From a virus, in the IMG/VR virus record IMGVR_UViG_3300031851_000188, positions 1-23,687 of that record: a stretch of DNA of 23,687 nt; one strand, 5' to 3'. Shown in pieces: positions 7,386-16,291 of the stretch; within the stretch, counting starts at the first letter, position 1; every line of letters begins with the position of its first letter. A program made the position numbers and the translations under genes. Under the pieces are notes generated by a model. It did not search any database. It was not told the origin of the DNA and was given only the letters and a program-made list of their open reading frames with translations.

Positions 7386-10300
7386 TATTTCCTACCTAAT
7401 AGTTTGTCTCTGTTGTATTCTTCTGCTCCACCTAACAGGTGACTATAAGTTATTTCACCAACTACAGGAACAGGTTTAACTAACTTTTCAAAGTCAGGAT
7501 CTTCTTCAGTAAGTTCAAGAGCGCCTGAGAAAGCTGCATCAATAATAGGAGCAGCGGGAGTTACCATGTTGCTTATGAATCCAGTAGCGTCTCCCCTGCT
7601 TAGATATTTTTCTGTAGCATACTTACCAAAACCAAAGACACCTAACAACGCCCACATTGCTCTATCAGGCAGTTCTTCAGGATCAACCTCTCTGCCTTTC
7701 AGAATGTCTTTCATTACCCCTGTGCCAGTATTGGCTACGGTTAAGTAACCTCCTAGTAAAGCAGCGTTTTTAGCCGCTGTTACTTTGTTACCTTTGCTCC
7801 ACTCTTGTACAATGTTTCTACGTACAATATCATACTGCTTCAAAGTAAAGGACTTTAGCATATACAGGATACGTCCGTTAGGGTTGTTCAGATACATAGG
7901 AGGCATTTCACTTAAAGCAATAGGCTGAACATCTGCAAGAGCATTAAAAGTAAATAGCTTGACATTCTCTGTTATATCTCCCGCTTTAAGGTCACTAACT
8001 AAAGAATCAATTTCGTTGCCGTACACACCCCCATGTTTCTTTCTAAAGGCTGCTTCTCCTTTAGCTGTACGTACCTGACCTTTGGCTTGTCTAAAGGCAG
8101 CGTTAATTAAAGTCTCTTTACCTAACTTGTCTGTCCATTTAAATAAACTTAGTCCCATCGCTTTGTCAAGTAAACGAGCAGTTGTACGAGAGTCAGCATT
8201 AGTGATTTCAGTAGCCACTCTAGCGACTCCAAGGTCTATAATGCTTAAATTTTTAGTACCAAACATTGAGGCAAGAGTATTACGCAATCCGTATAAAGAA
8301 GCTGAGATAGCGGGGTCTGCAAGCTGAGTGATTGCTGAGAAAGGATTAGCAATAGTACCCATGTATCCTAAGTCTTTAACAGTAGCGTTAAGTTTACTAG
8401 CGGACTGTTCACCACCTACAAATCTAGTCTTTAGCAATTCAATTAGTTTGTCTTGCTCATCAGCAGTAAGCTGCTTAGTTTTAATCAAGTCTTCTACATA
8501 CTTAGTAACGGACTGATCGACATCTATGACACCATCATTAGTCTTTTTGGTAGACCCTTTAAAGAACTTAGATACTTCAATGTCGTTGACAGCATTACGT
8601 ATGTACATCGACAATGCTTCTTCAGGTTCAGCATAGTAAGGCAGGTTAGAATCTGTCAGTGTTAGTTGACGTTGTTGGGCAAAGGAAGGCTTACCTTTAC
8701 CATCGTGTCGATACCCACGTAACACGCCTTCAATTACTTTATCTTTTTCATTCGGCTTTAAGGTTCTGCCTTTAAGTTTCTCAGCCTTGCGTAATTGCTC
8801 AGAGATAACACCTTGGTATTCTGCTCCTAAATCTTTACGTAGCCCACGGTAATCTTTAACAAGACGGGGGAAGTAGTTTTCAATTAGCTCAAAGCTACGG
8901 CCATTTTCTCGTAGTTCTTCACCTAAGTTCTTTAGCAGAGGAACTACTGTATCAGTAAACTCACGAGCCATTGTTGGACTTACGTTCTTCATCAGCTTAG
9001 TGGCTTCATCAAAACGTCCGTTATACAGTGCCTTAGATATTTGGTTCTTAATATTCTTAGGAGCAGACTGTAGGCTAATAAGAAAAGGCTCTACCTCTGC
9101 TGTCTTAGCATAAGTCCTGCTAGCCATGCTATATTCAGTATGTCTTAAACGTCCGAACACTCCTTCATCAATGTTCCTAACCTGAGTGCTTAAGATTCCT
9201 GCTAACCTATCCAAGCCTTCCATGTACTGACGGCTGACAGCACTGTCTTCCACTAGTGCCTTGTCTACTGCTTTAGCTGCATTGGTTGCAGACCTGTGTA
9301 CGTTTAATCTTGTACCTGTTTTCTCAAGAGCCACTGCTACTTCTTGTGCATCTAACCCTGCATCTTTAAGGATCTGCCAAGGATTGTCAGGAGCTACACC
9401 ATCAGCTACTGCAATGTCTAGTTCAGCCTGTGCTTTCTTTACTATCTTATCAGCTTTCTTAGCTGCTACTTTGTTGACAATAGTTTTAGATACATAACCA
9501 ATACCTGAAACAAATACCAAACCTGCGGCTGACATCTTTGCAGCTTTTTCAGGATCAACAACTCCTTTCTCTGACAAATCTTCAAGGGCTGACATACCAC
9601 CAAACAAAGCAGCACCTCTGAGTCCTTGCTGTACAAGAGTACGCCCCATAGCTAACCCTGCTGTGGGATCAGTCAGTTGATTCATTATTACACCGCTAAC
9701 AGCAGCGGCACTTGTATCGTCTTCTACAAAGAAGTGACCGTACTTTTCTTGTAATGCTCTATCTCTCTGAAGAAGTCTAGCTTGTCTTCGTTGGTCAGGA
9801 GTCATGTCCATGTAGCCCTCAACTTCAAACAGTTCATCAGGATCTGCGTAGTCTACAAGGTGGTCTTGTCCTGCTAAGTAGTGAGGACGTCCCGCTGTTA
9901 GGCGATCAAACTGACGGAAGGGGAAGTACGTCTCAAGAATATTGCTAGCACGTTCAAGAGGCTTCTCGTCTTTGTCAACGGAATAACGCCACTGCTTCCA
10001 TGAGTCAGCCGCGCCTGAGTCTATTATAGTATCTCCAAACACACGAGAACCTACGCCCACATTATTATCTTGTAGGAACTTGGAGTTGTCAATATCTTCT
10101 TGAGTAATAAGTCTACCGCCCAGTTGAGCGTCTTCAGGCGTAGAGTAAACGCGAATAATTTCGTTTCCTTTTACTCTGTCTCCCGCAACAATACCATTTT
10201 CAGTTAAGAAAGGAGACTTCCTAATCTCTTCTAAAGTTAAAGCCCTGCCTTCTTCAGTAGTACGTGCGGCTACAGCTTGACGTTCTTCTTCTATCGCTTC

Positions 10301-10432
10301 TTCTACACGAGACTGTCTTTCCTCTGCTTGAGACTCAGCTACCGCTACCATGCGTGGATTAAAACCTTTAGACTCTGAGTCAGGATTAATACTGCTATCA
10401 CCACCGCTACGGGGGTTAGGATTAAGTGCCAT
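7385..10432 (-). CDS. Large internal virion / ejection-type protein (1015 residues)
   Basis: The largest gene in the window, in the position where T7-like phages keep their internal core proteins (gp15/gp16). No lytic transglycosylase motif is evident, unlike T7 gp16. The N-terminus is polar and Glu/Arg-rich (30-60) and contains a duplicated segment: LTLEEIRKSPFLTENG (65-80) plus DRVKGNEII (85-93), repeated as LITQEDIDNSKFLQDNN (108-124) plus SRVFGDTII (129-137). Hydrophobic stretches near 265-325 (RGAALFGGMSALEDL, AAGLVFVSGIGYVSK) and in the C-terminal part (AALLGGYLTVANTGTGV, WALLGVFGFGKYA) could insert in membrane during ejection. The C-terminal part also has YMLKSFTLKQYDIVRRNIV, which resembles conserved ends of large phage virion proteins. 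Start ATG lies seven bases after the stop of the upstream gene. Role is inferred from size, position and composition. Confidence 0.8.
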   Translation of the reverse strand: MALNPNPRSGGDSSINPDSESKGFNPRMVAVAESQAEERQSRVEEAIEEERQAVAARTTEEGRALTLEEIRKSPFLTENGIVAGDRVKGNEIIRVYSTPEDAQLGGRLITQEDIDNSKFLQDNNVGVGSRVFGDTIIDSGAADSWKQWRYSVDKDEKPLERASNILETYFPFRQFDRLTAGRPHYLAGQDHLVDYADPDELFEVEGYMDMTPDQRRQARLLQRDRALQEKYGHFFVEDDTSAAAVSGVIMNQLTDPTAGLAMGRTLVQQGLRGAALFGGMSALEDLSEKGVVDPEKAAKMSAAGLVFVSGIGYVSKTIVNKVAAKKADKIVKKAQAELDIAVADGVAPDNPWQILKDAGLDAQEVAVALEKTGTRLNVHRSATNAAKAVDKALVEDSAVSRQYMEGLDRLAGILSTQVRNIDEGVFGRLRHTEYSMASRTYAKTAEVEPFLISLQSAPKNIKNQISKALYNGRFDEATKLMKNVSPTMAREFTDTVVPLLKNLGEELRENGRSFELIENYFPRLVKDYRGLRKDLGAEYQGVISEQLRKAEKLKGRTLKPNEKDKVIEGVLRGYRHDGKGKPSFAQQRQLTLTDSNLPYYAEPEEALSMYIRNAVNDIEVSKFFKGSTKKTNDGVIDVDQSVTKYVEDLIKTKQLTADEQDKLIELLKTRFVGGEQSASKLNATVKDLGYMGTIANPFSAITQLADPAISASLYGLRNTLASMFGTKNLSIIDLGVARVATEITNADSRTTARLLDKAMGLSLFKWTDKLGKETLINAAFRQAKGQVRTAKGEAAFRKKHGGVYGNEIDSLVSDLKAGDITENVKLFTFNALADVQPIALSEMPPMYLNNPNGRILYMLKSFTLKQYDIVRRNIVQEWSKGNKVTAAKNAALLGGYLTVANTGTGVMKDILKGREVDPEELPDRAMWALLGVFGFGKYATEKYLSRGDATGFISNMVTPAAPIIDAAFSGALELTEEDPDFEKLVKPVPVVGEITYSHLLGGAEEYNRDKLLGRK

Positions 10433-10439
10433 GTTTATC

Positions 10440-11159
10440 TCACTTTATAATGTAATTATTTCCAAACTCATCGTCTGTCATTGTTGTAGGCAAGGATTGT
10501 TTTAGAACTTGTCTTAATGCTTGCTCTCTAGTTAAGGTACGTCCTTCATCCCTTGCTGCTGATACAGCTTCTTCTGCTCTTTGGAAAACTATTGTTTTTT
10601 CCGAACTGCTTAATTGATTAAACGGAATATAGTCTTCGGCTCTAGGGTCTATTTGACTTAAGATTGAATCATACAATACAATTTCATTATCAGTTAATCC
10701 TGCGTCTGAAGGCTTCTTAATATCTTTTGGCTGTCTAAACAGTATAGTAGTAGCAGCCCCAAGATCACCACCGTTAGACAAGAACTCTACCATGTCGTCA
10801 TTGCCTAAAGTCTTGGCTCTTTTAATTAAAGTTAATCTAATTGCTTGGTCTTGTTCTAATTGTTTTAAAGCTGTAGCAGTCTTAGCTGCCTCTGCAAACC
10901 TACCAGTAGCCTGTTGTATACCTGCAAGTTTACGCAGATCAGCAGGGTCACTCAGGTCTAACTGAGACATAGCCATCTGTAGTTGTTCAGCAGGAGTACC
11001 TCTGCTTTGACCCATCAGCCCACGAGCAGCCCTTTGTAAACCTTGTGCTTGTTGTGCGCCAAAGGCTAACCGTTGCTGTGCTATACTGCCTCCCGCCATA
11101 GGGTCAATACCGCCACTAGGTACGCCTGTAAGGAGTCCTGCAATATCTGTTCTAGCCAT
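10440..11159 (-). CDS. Putative internal virion protein (239 residues)
   Basis: Ala/Gln-rich, mostly helical protein lying between the Gln-rich 305-residue protein and the 1015-residue protein. The N-terminus is low-complexity (GGSIAQQRLAFGAQQAQGLQ), followed by a helical central part (LRKLAGIQQATGRFAEAAK and ALKQLEQDQAIRLTLI) and an acidic C-terminal half. No known domain or catalytic motif. Position corresponds to one of the core/ejection proteins of T7-like phages. Start follows the preceding stop by three bases (TAACTAATG), so it is translated as part of the same run. Confidence 0.74.
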   Translation of the reverse strand: MARTDIAGLLTGVPSGGIDPMAGGSIAQQRLAFGAQQAQGLQRAARGLMGQSRGTPAEQLQMAMSQLDLSDPADLRKLAGIQQATGRFAEAAKTATALKQLEQDQAIRLTLIKRAKTLGNDDMVEFLSNGGDLGAATTILFRQPKDIKKPSDAGLTDNEIVLYDSILSQIDPRAEDYIPFNQLSSSEKTIVFQRAEEAVSAARDEGRTLTREQALRQVLKQSLPTTMTDDEFGNNYIIK

Positions 11160-11162
11160 TAG

Positions 11163-12080
11163 TTATTCTCCTTTAAACAAACGTGTAGGGTCTAACGCTT
11201 TAATCCAATCTGGAGTAGGAGCGTCACCTACACCTAAGTAGCTTAATAGACCACCGTCTTCTTCAAGGTCTACACCTAGCTTTTCAGCAAGTAATCTTTC
11301 TTGTATTGTAGGCTGTGTACCTAACAAGCTAGTCATTAGACCTTGCTGTTGCTGTTGCTGCAATAGGTTAGCCAACTGCTCTGCCTGTAGTCGGGACTCT
11401 AGTCCTGTCTGACCTAACTTGGCTTGTAGTTCAGCACCACCTAACTGACCTTTCTGCTGTAGCTGTGCAGGAAGATTAGCAGCACCAAATAACCCTAGTG
11501 CTTGAGCTTGTGGCTGATAACCTGCGGCCTGTAATGTACTGCCTAGTTGAGCAGCTTGTGTCTGTTCTGCCATTGCTTGTTGTCTAGCACCTAAGTTAGC
11601 TCGTGCCATAGCTTCCTGTCGTGCAGTTTCCATAGCTAATAACTCAGGGGAAGCGCCACCATAGGCGGCAGAGGACAACCCTAAGCGGCCTTGTGACAGC
11701 ATACGCTCTTCCAATGCTAGACGCTGACGTTCCTCTTCAGGACGCTGTACGGCTCTCATCTGCTCAAATAACTGTGCTTGTGCTGTAGTAGGGTCTGCAC
11801 CTACCTGACCAAACAATCCTGTAGCTTGACCTAGCAGTTGCTGTTGTGCCGCTTGTTGCTCAGGAGATAACGTAACGCCTAAGCCACCTTCAGGTGTAGC
11901 GGCTATATTAGCTAAACCACTAGTAACAGTGTATGGTTTAAATGCAGTAGCTTCCTGTACCTGTGTACCTAATTGCTGCATCCCTGCTTGAGTCTCACGG
12001 CCAAGCTGTTGTGCTGCTTCAATGTTTTCTTGACCCAGAAAGTAAGAACCTGCGCCTCCTATTAAATCGCTTAAAGCCAT
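11163..12080 (-). CDS. Gln/Ala-rich internal virion-type protein (305 residues)
   Basis: Strongly Gln- and Ala-rich protein, comparable to T7 gp14-like internal proteins in composition and place. The N-terminus begins DLIGGAGSYFLGQENIEAA, a short Gly-rich hydrophobic patch followed by helix. The middle has long helical stretches (TARQEAMARANLGARQQAMA), and a run of six Gln in LLQQQQQQGLM is encoded by CTG/TTG-like triplet repeats at about 11344-11365. The C-terminus is acidic and ends PTPDWIKALDPTRLFKGE. Starts by a TAATG overlap with the small tail protein upstream. No enzymatic motif seen. Identification rests on position and composition. Confidence 0.72.
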   Translation of the reverse strand: MALSDLIGGAGSYFLGQENIEAAQQLGRETQAGMQQLGTQVQEATAFKPYTVTSGLANIAATPEGGLGVTLSPEQQAAQQQLLGQATGLFGQVGADPTTAQAQLFEQMRAVQRPEEERQRLALEERMLSQGRLGLSSAAYGGASPELLAMETARQEAMARANLGARQQAMAEQTQAAQLGSTLQAAGYQPQAQALGLFGAANLPAQLQQKGQLGGAELQAKLGQTGLESRLQAEQLANLLQQQQQQGLMTSLLGTQPTIQERLLAEKLGVDLEEDGGLLSYLGVGDAPTPDWIKALDPTRLFKGE

Positions 12081-12313
12081 TAGTATGACCCTCCAGTAAT
12101 TGTGTCAGCCGTCAATGTACCTGTGACGTTCACGGTAGCGGCTGTTACAGTACCTGTGAAAGTAGGACTAGCAGTGTCGGCTTTAGTAGCGACAGCAGTT
12201 GCAATGTTAGTATACTCAGCGTCGATCTCAGTACCTCTTACAATCTTAGCAGCATTGCCTGAAGGGAGAGTATCCTTTGCAGCAAAGTTAGTTGTCTTAG
12301 TGTAATTAGACAT
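12080..12313 (-). CDS. Small tail-associated protein with fibre-like repeat (77 residues)
   Basis: Short protein of a type often found in marine podophage tail operons: N-terminus SNYTKTTNFAAKDTLPSGNA, then IVRGTEIDAEYTNIATAVATK, then a Thr/Ala-rich repeat end (FTGTVTAATVNVTGTLTADT) resembling beta-structured tail-fibre repeats. It probably decorates the tail or serves as an adaptor for a fibre. Both ends are TAATG overlaps (with the nozzle gene before and the Gln-rich gene after), indicating tight coupling. No catalytic feature. Confidence 0.75.
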   Translation of the reverse strand: MSNYTKTTNFAAKDTLPSGNAAKIVRGTEIDAEYTNIATAVATKADTASPTFTGTVTAATVNVTGTLTADTITGGSY

Positions 12314-13845
12314 TAGATAAGTCTCCCTAGTAGAGCGTGTATGTCAATTTTTTGAATAGAAAAAGATGAGTTGTTTATTTCAGATTCGATACCAATAGTA
12401 ACTACTTCTCCACTTCCTGTAGTATTTACTTTAGGAGTGTTAATAAGCTGACTAGACACATACTCAGCAATGCCGTATTCAGCAATACCATACTCAGGTA
12501 CTATAGATGAAGAACTAAAAAGTAAGGCTTGTTTAGTATAATCAGTTGAATAATCATAACCCCAATTAAGGATAGCTTCTGTGGATTCACCACCAATAAT
12601 AGTAACATTAAATTTCTTTAAAAACTTTAAGTTAGAAGTGTTACCAAAGTCCAGAGGGTTACTAAAGTATCTCATTTCATAACTAACAGCACCATCAAGA
12701 TAAGAATCATATTTAGCTATACCGCTAGATAAACCTATGTAGATAGTCCCACCTTCCAATACAGTAAGAGCCAGAGGATATAACCCTGACCACGTTGTAG
12801 CCCGTTGTGACCCATCAGGCAGTGCAGTACGCATATCAAAGCAGTACACAGTGTTGCTGTCTGGTAACGTCAGTAGGTAGAATGCTTCATCAGCACTGTA
12901 CAAAGACTTAATAGGGTTAGTCTGTAGCGGTATCAGGCTTAACAAGTCAGTGCGTACATTCTTACTGATGTCGCGCATAGGCATAGACTTCTCTTGTATA
13001 GTCCTACCAAAGCTACGTACACCTGTCTCAGACAAGAACAGTATGTCAGTGCCTGTGTGCTGTACTGAGTCACGGGCTATACAGCCAACGCCTTCTACGG
13101 TGTCTGTAAGCGTCATAGAGGCAGGAGAGGAAGCACCTGAGTACACAATTATAGACTTCTTACCAAAGATGATTAGGAAGCCGTTGTGAGCCGCTAGAGC
13201 CGTTATCTCGTCAAAGCCTGTAGGCCATACAGTAGTGACATCTAACGAGCCTGACGTACCTCCTGTCCAGTGATGACCATTAAGTGTATCAGACCAGTAG
13301 ACAGTGTGTTTGTTACCTGTAATGTCTGCTGCCCAGAGTCTACCGTAGGCCGCTAGAACTTCATTAGCTTCTGGAGGAGTACCTGTAGCGTGACTGTGTG
13401 CTGAGTGTTCTTCTAATACAAAAGAACCTCCATGATCTGTACCTAGTACATACTCGTGATCTCGTTGAAACAAATATACATGATCGTTTAGAGTAACAGC
13501 TTTCCAGTTATTAGCTGTTGGAGTATAACCTGTTGGTGTAGCGTCTGTTAGTGTTGTAGTGCCTGTGAATAATTTATTGTTACCTGCTGATATGACAACC
13601 TTGTCACCAGAGTTATCAATATATTCATACACCATTTCTATGCCACGACTGCTTCCTAGTACAGAAGAGCCATTAGTAGATACTTCTACCCAACCCTTAC
13701 GCGCGCCAACACGGCCTAGCTTGTCAATAACACAGTTGTCTGCAACAGCGGCAAACGATGGATCAACACCAATGGGTGAGTCCTGTGTGTTAAGCCCTGC
13801 AAAACCAGGGGCGGCAACGGTAATATTTTGTAATTGTTGTGCCAT
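12313..13845 (-). CDS. Putative tail nozzle protein (T7 tail tubular protein B-like)
   Basis: 510 residues beginning with a motif typical of podovirus nozzle/gp12-like proteins: PGFAGLNTQDSPIGVDPSFA then ADNCVIDKLGRVGARKGW, which echoes the T7 gp12 opening (loss of ligands, 'GG/GLN.QDSP... pieces of N-terminal arm'). The remainder is beta-rich with repeated aromatic/Gly segments (VYLFQRDHEYVLG, LWAADITGNKHTVYWSD, NGFLIIFGKKSIIVYSG) consistent with a propeller. Near the C-terminus there is a direct repeat EYGIAEYGIAEY, and it ends IDIHALLGRLI. It follows the adaptor gene, as gp12 follows gp11 in T7, and both junctions are TAATG overlaps. A P22 gp10-like tail protein is the alternative description; either way it should form the distal tail tube. 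Confidence 0.8.
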   Translation of the reverse strand: MAQQLQNITVAAPGFAGLNTQDSPIGVDPSFAAVADNCVIDKLGRVGARKGWVEVSTNGSSVLGSSRGIEMVYEYIDNSGDKVVISAGNNKLFTGTTTLTDATPTGYTPTANNWKAVTLNDHVYLFQRDHEYVLGTDHGGSFVLEEHSAHSHATGTPPEANEVLAAYGRLWAADITGNKHTVYWSDTLNGHHWTGGTSGSLDVTTVWPTGFDEITALAAHNGFLIIFGKKSIIVYSGASSPASMTLTDTVEGVGCIARDSVQHTGTDILFLSETGVRSFGRTIQEKSMPMRDISKNVRTDLLSLIPLQTNPIKSLYSADEAFYLLTLPDSNTVYCFDMRTALPDGSQRATTWSGLYPLALTVLEGGTIYIGLSSGIAKYDSYLDGAVSYEMRYFSNPLDFGNTSNLKFLKKFNVTIIGGESTEAILNWGYDYSTDYTKQALLFSSSSIVPEYGIAEYGIAEYVSSQLINTPKVNTTGSGEVVTIGIESEINNSSFSIQKIDIHALLGRLI

Positions 13846-14489
13846 TAAGAATACCAGATAGTTTCTTCAGGATGTTGTGACGCATCAATAGCGATAGCAT
13901 CAGCCAAGGTGTTATCTGCAAGTGCGAACAACTCTGCTGCACTAGTGCCTCCAGTTTCACCACGCTCTCTAGCACCTAATGCAGTGGCTAGTTGTATGAC
14001 AGGTGATGCAGGTGCAAGCAAAGTATCTGAGTCTACTGTAAAATCTTCTGTTCGCTTAACCACGTTAAAACGTAACTGATACACAGCATCAGGCTTTGGA
14101 TATATATCAACAGCATAGTCTCCTGCACTGCTGACACCGTTTACGCTATAATACTGTGGAGAACTTGACGGAGGATCTTGATTTAAAAATACATTATTCA
14201 TCCAGTGTGAACCACGGTATTGCATAAAAACATTGGATGTATCATTAACAACATCTAATATTTTCATTTTACTTTTTGATCCAGTAAGTACGTAATTAAA
14301 AATACCTGCTGTAGTAGATACAGTAAGTGTAGTACGTAATGCAGTCCAATCGTAAGAGTCTTCTACGGTGCGTTTAGCATCATTGACAAACTCACCAATA
14401 AGTTTAGAGTAGGCGTTCTGACCAACAGTGGTCACTTCATCCTCCCTCAGTCTGCGTAATACGCTGTTTACCAGTTGTAAGTAAGTCAT
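13845..14489 (-). CDS. Putative head-tail adaptor (T7 tail tubular protein A / gp11-like)
   Basis: 214-residue protein with the usual layout of short-tail adaptor proteins: an N-terminal helical hairpin (LVNSVLRRLREDEV, LIGEFVNDAKRTVEDSYDWT), a central beta part, and a C-terminal helix pair (PVIQLATALGARERGET, AELFALADNTLADAIAI) ending HPEETIWYS. Family knowledge: twelve copies sit beneath the portal and join it to the nozzle. Place directly before the nozzle gene supports this. TAATG overlaps join it to both neighbours. Similarity to T7 gp11 is in architecture and order, not in obvious identity. Confidence 0.8.
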   Translation of the reverse strand: MTYLQLVNSVLRRLREDEVTTVGQNAYSKLIGEFVNDAKRTVEDSYDWTALRTTLTVSTTAGIFNYVLTGSKSKMKILDVVNDTSNVFMQYRGSHWMNNVFLNQDPPSSSPQYYSVNGVSSAGDYAVDIYPKPDAVYQLRFNVVKRTEDFTVDSDTLLAPASPVIQLATALGARERGETGGTSAAELFALADNTLADAIAIDASQHPEETIWYS

Positions 14490-16291
14490 TAGAAATTGTA
14501 ACTCCGTGGTTTAGCTTCGTAAATAGTGTTTTCAAAGAAGTTGTCATAGTCTGGTTCGTAGTCTAACTGTGGCGCAGACTCTGGGTAAAACAACTCTAGT
14601 TCTTCTCCTTGTGACTCTATAGGATAATCGCTGATGCCTATCTCTGTTTCAAACTGAAATAGCTCATCATTAAACAAGCTGTCTGTTGTGCGTGTAGGTG
14701 ATGGTATAAAGTCTTGACCTGTGTCTGACATAAGAGAAGGGCTTAGATCAAAAGGTAAGTCCATACTAGGTAGGTCAATACTAGGTAAGTCAATGTCTGG
14801 TAGAGCCTGTCTAATGGCTGTATCTAAAGCAGACAGAGCGTCACCAACAGGCTGTGTTACTGCATCATCAAGAGCCTTCGCTACTTCTCTAGTAGGTTGT
14901 ATAACAGATTTGTCTACAGCTTTACCACCTGCTCTAACAACATCTTCAGTTGTTCTACCTGCTTCTCTAATGGCTTCTTCTATAGGGTCTAAGGCACTAG
15001 TGTCTATGGCTGACACAGACTTTTTAACAATGTCAGCAACCTCCGTACCTATTTTACCAAGGGGACGTACAGCGTTTCTGACAATATCTTCAACAATACC
15101 TAAGTCAATATCTTTACCGTCTAAGTTTAGACCACCGCCTTCGTCAATATACTTACCTAGTCCTGCTAGTAAAGCATCATCAAACTCAGCACCGCCCGCT
15201 ACTTTATCTACTACCTTAACTAAACCTGCTTTAACATCGTCAGCTTGAAACCTACCTAATAAGTCTGAACCTTGAGGAACGTCAGCAAACGCTTTGTCAA
15301 GTGCTTCATTACCAAACTTACTTACAATAAAACTTTTAGGATCGCCTGTTGCCGCTGCACTTAATAAACCTACAGTATCTGTATAGCCTAATCCTGCAAT
15401 GCCTTTACCTACTGCCTCTACTCCTGTAGCTCCTTGTACTGGTTTAGCTATTATATTTGCACTTTCTAAAGCAGGAACAGCTAAAGAAAGCCAATCACTG
15501 GCGTGTAGTGTTTCTCCTGTAACAGCTTTACCTGCTGCTATTGCAGCCTCAGAATAACCGCCTGACAAGTATCCGGCAGCAACTCTAAAGGGAGCAAAGT
15601 TTAATGCTTTTTCAAAGAAACTAGACTCAGGTGGATTTCCTACCCAAATCAGAGAGTAAGAACCAATAGGAGCTTCTCCTCCACTAATGTCTACATAAGA
15701 GCCTGAGTTCAATCCAAAATTTGGGCCTCGTAACTTTTCAATTTCGTTATACTCATCAGAGTTTCGAAAGTGTCTAAGGTGTGACATAGTGCCGTAACCA
15801 GTGTCAGGCCCTTTCATGAACAGCTTAGACGTATCATAGTCGTAAGGGTAGTCTATTTCAAACTCTTTAACTGTATCTATAAATAAAGGAGGTTTTTCTT
15901 CTTCAATTTTACTGCCAAAAACATCAGCACCTGCTATGTCATCTGCGTAGCCTGCACCACCAGTGCCTGTGATATAACCTCTAAACTCTCCTGAGAAAGC
16001 CTCTTCTTCGTATTCAGCCTCTCTTCTATACTTTTCTCTAGCGTCAGTCCAATTTTTTTGATATTCGCTTGACCCTAAATAGTTAGTATACCAATCTGCC
16101 ATGTTAAATTCAGGTTCAGCCCTAGAACCCATAACTGTGACAGGAGTTGGTATATCAATACTAGGAGAATCTATAGTAGATGCGAAAGGAGTAGCATTTA
16201 AATTTACAACTTCTTCTCTAGCGTCAGCAAAAGCCTGAGCGCGAGTGCGTCTTGCTCTATTAAACGCACCATTTCTTCCCCTTAAAGCCAT
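14489..16291 (-). CDS. Unrecognised virion-type protein with D-L-P-S repeats (600 residues)
   Basis: No family recognised. The N-terminus is basic (RGRNGAFNRARRTRAQAFAD); 50-260 is acidic and aromatic-rich; 260-330 is Ala/Gly-rich and hydrophobic (AAIAAGKAVTG, LSLAVPALESANIIA), and 400-500 is helical with a repeated amphipathic pattern (DDAVTQPVGDALSALDTA). A short tandem repeat IDLPS/IDLPS/MDLPF around 500-515 is encoded by near-identical 15-base units at about 14755-14800. The C-terminus is acidic and aromatic. It sits between the holin gene and the tail adaptor, coupled to both by TAATG overlaps. A structural or ejection role is likely; an endolysin or tail-spike is not supported by any visible motif. 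Confidence 0.72.
   Translation of the reverse strand: MALRGRNGAFNRARRTRAQAFADAREEVVNLNATPFASTIDSPSIDIPTPVTVMGSRAEPEFNMADWYTNYLGSSEYQKNWTDAREKYRREAEYEEEAFSGEFRGYITGTGGAGYADDIAGADVFGSKIEEEKPPLFIDTVKEFEIDYPYDYDTSKLFMKGPDTGYGTMSHLRHFRNSDEYNEIEKLRGPNFGLNSGSYVDISGGEAPIGSYSLIWVGNPPESSFFEKALNFAPFRVAAGYLSGGYSEAAIAAGKAVTGETLHASDWLSLAVPALESANIIAKPVQGATGVEAVGKGIAGLGYTDTVGLLSAAATGDPKSFIVSKFGNEALDKAFADVPQGSDLLGRFQADDVKAGLVKVVDKVAGGAEFDDALLAGLGKYIDEGGGLNLDGKDIDLGIVEDIVRNAVRPLGKIGTEVADIVKKSVSAIDTSALDPIEEAIREAGRTTEDVVRAGGKAVDKSVIQPTREVAKALDDAVTQPVGDALSALDTAIRQALPDIDLPSIDLPSMDLPFDLSPSLMSDTGQDFIPSPTRTTDSLFNDELFQFETEIGISDYPIESQGEELELFYPESAPQLDYEPDYDNFFENTIYEAKPRSYNF

Noticed and set aside
14721-15248. A 175-codon + strand open frame in the 600-residue gene
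   Set aside because: Antisense shadow of a Ser/Ala/Asp-rich coding region; no start context and no plausible protein features.
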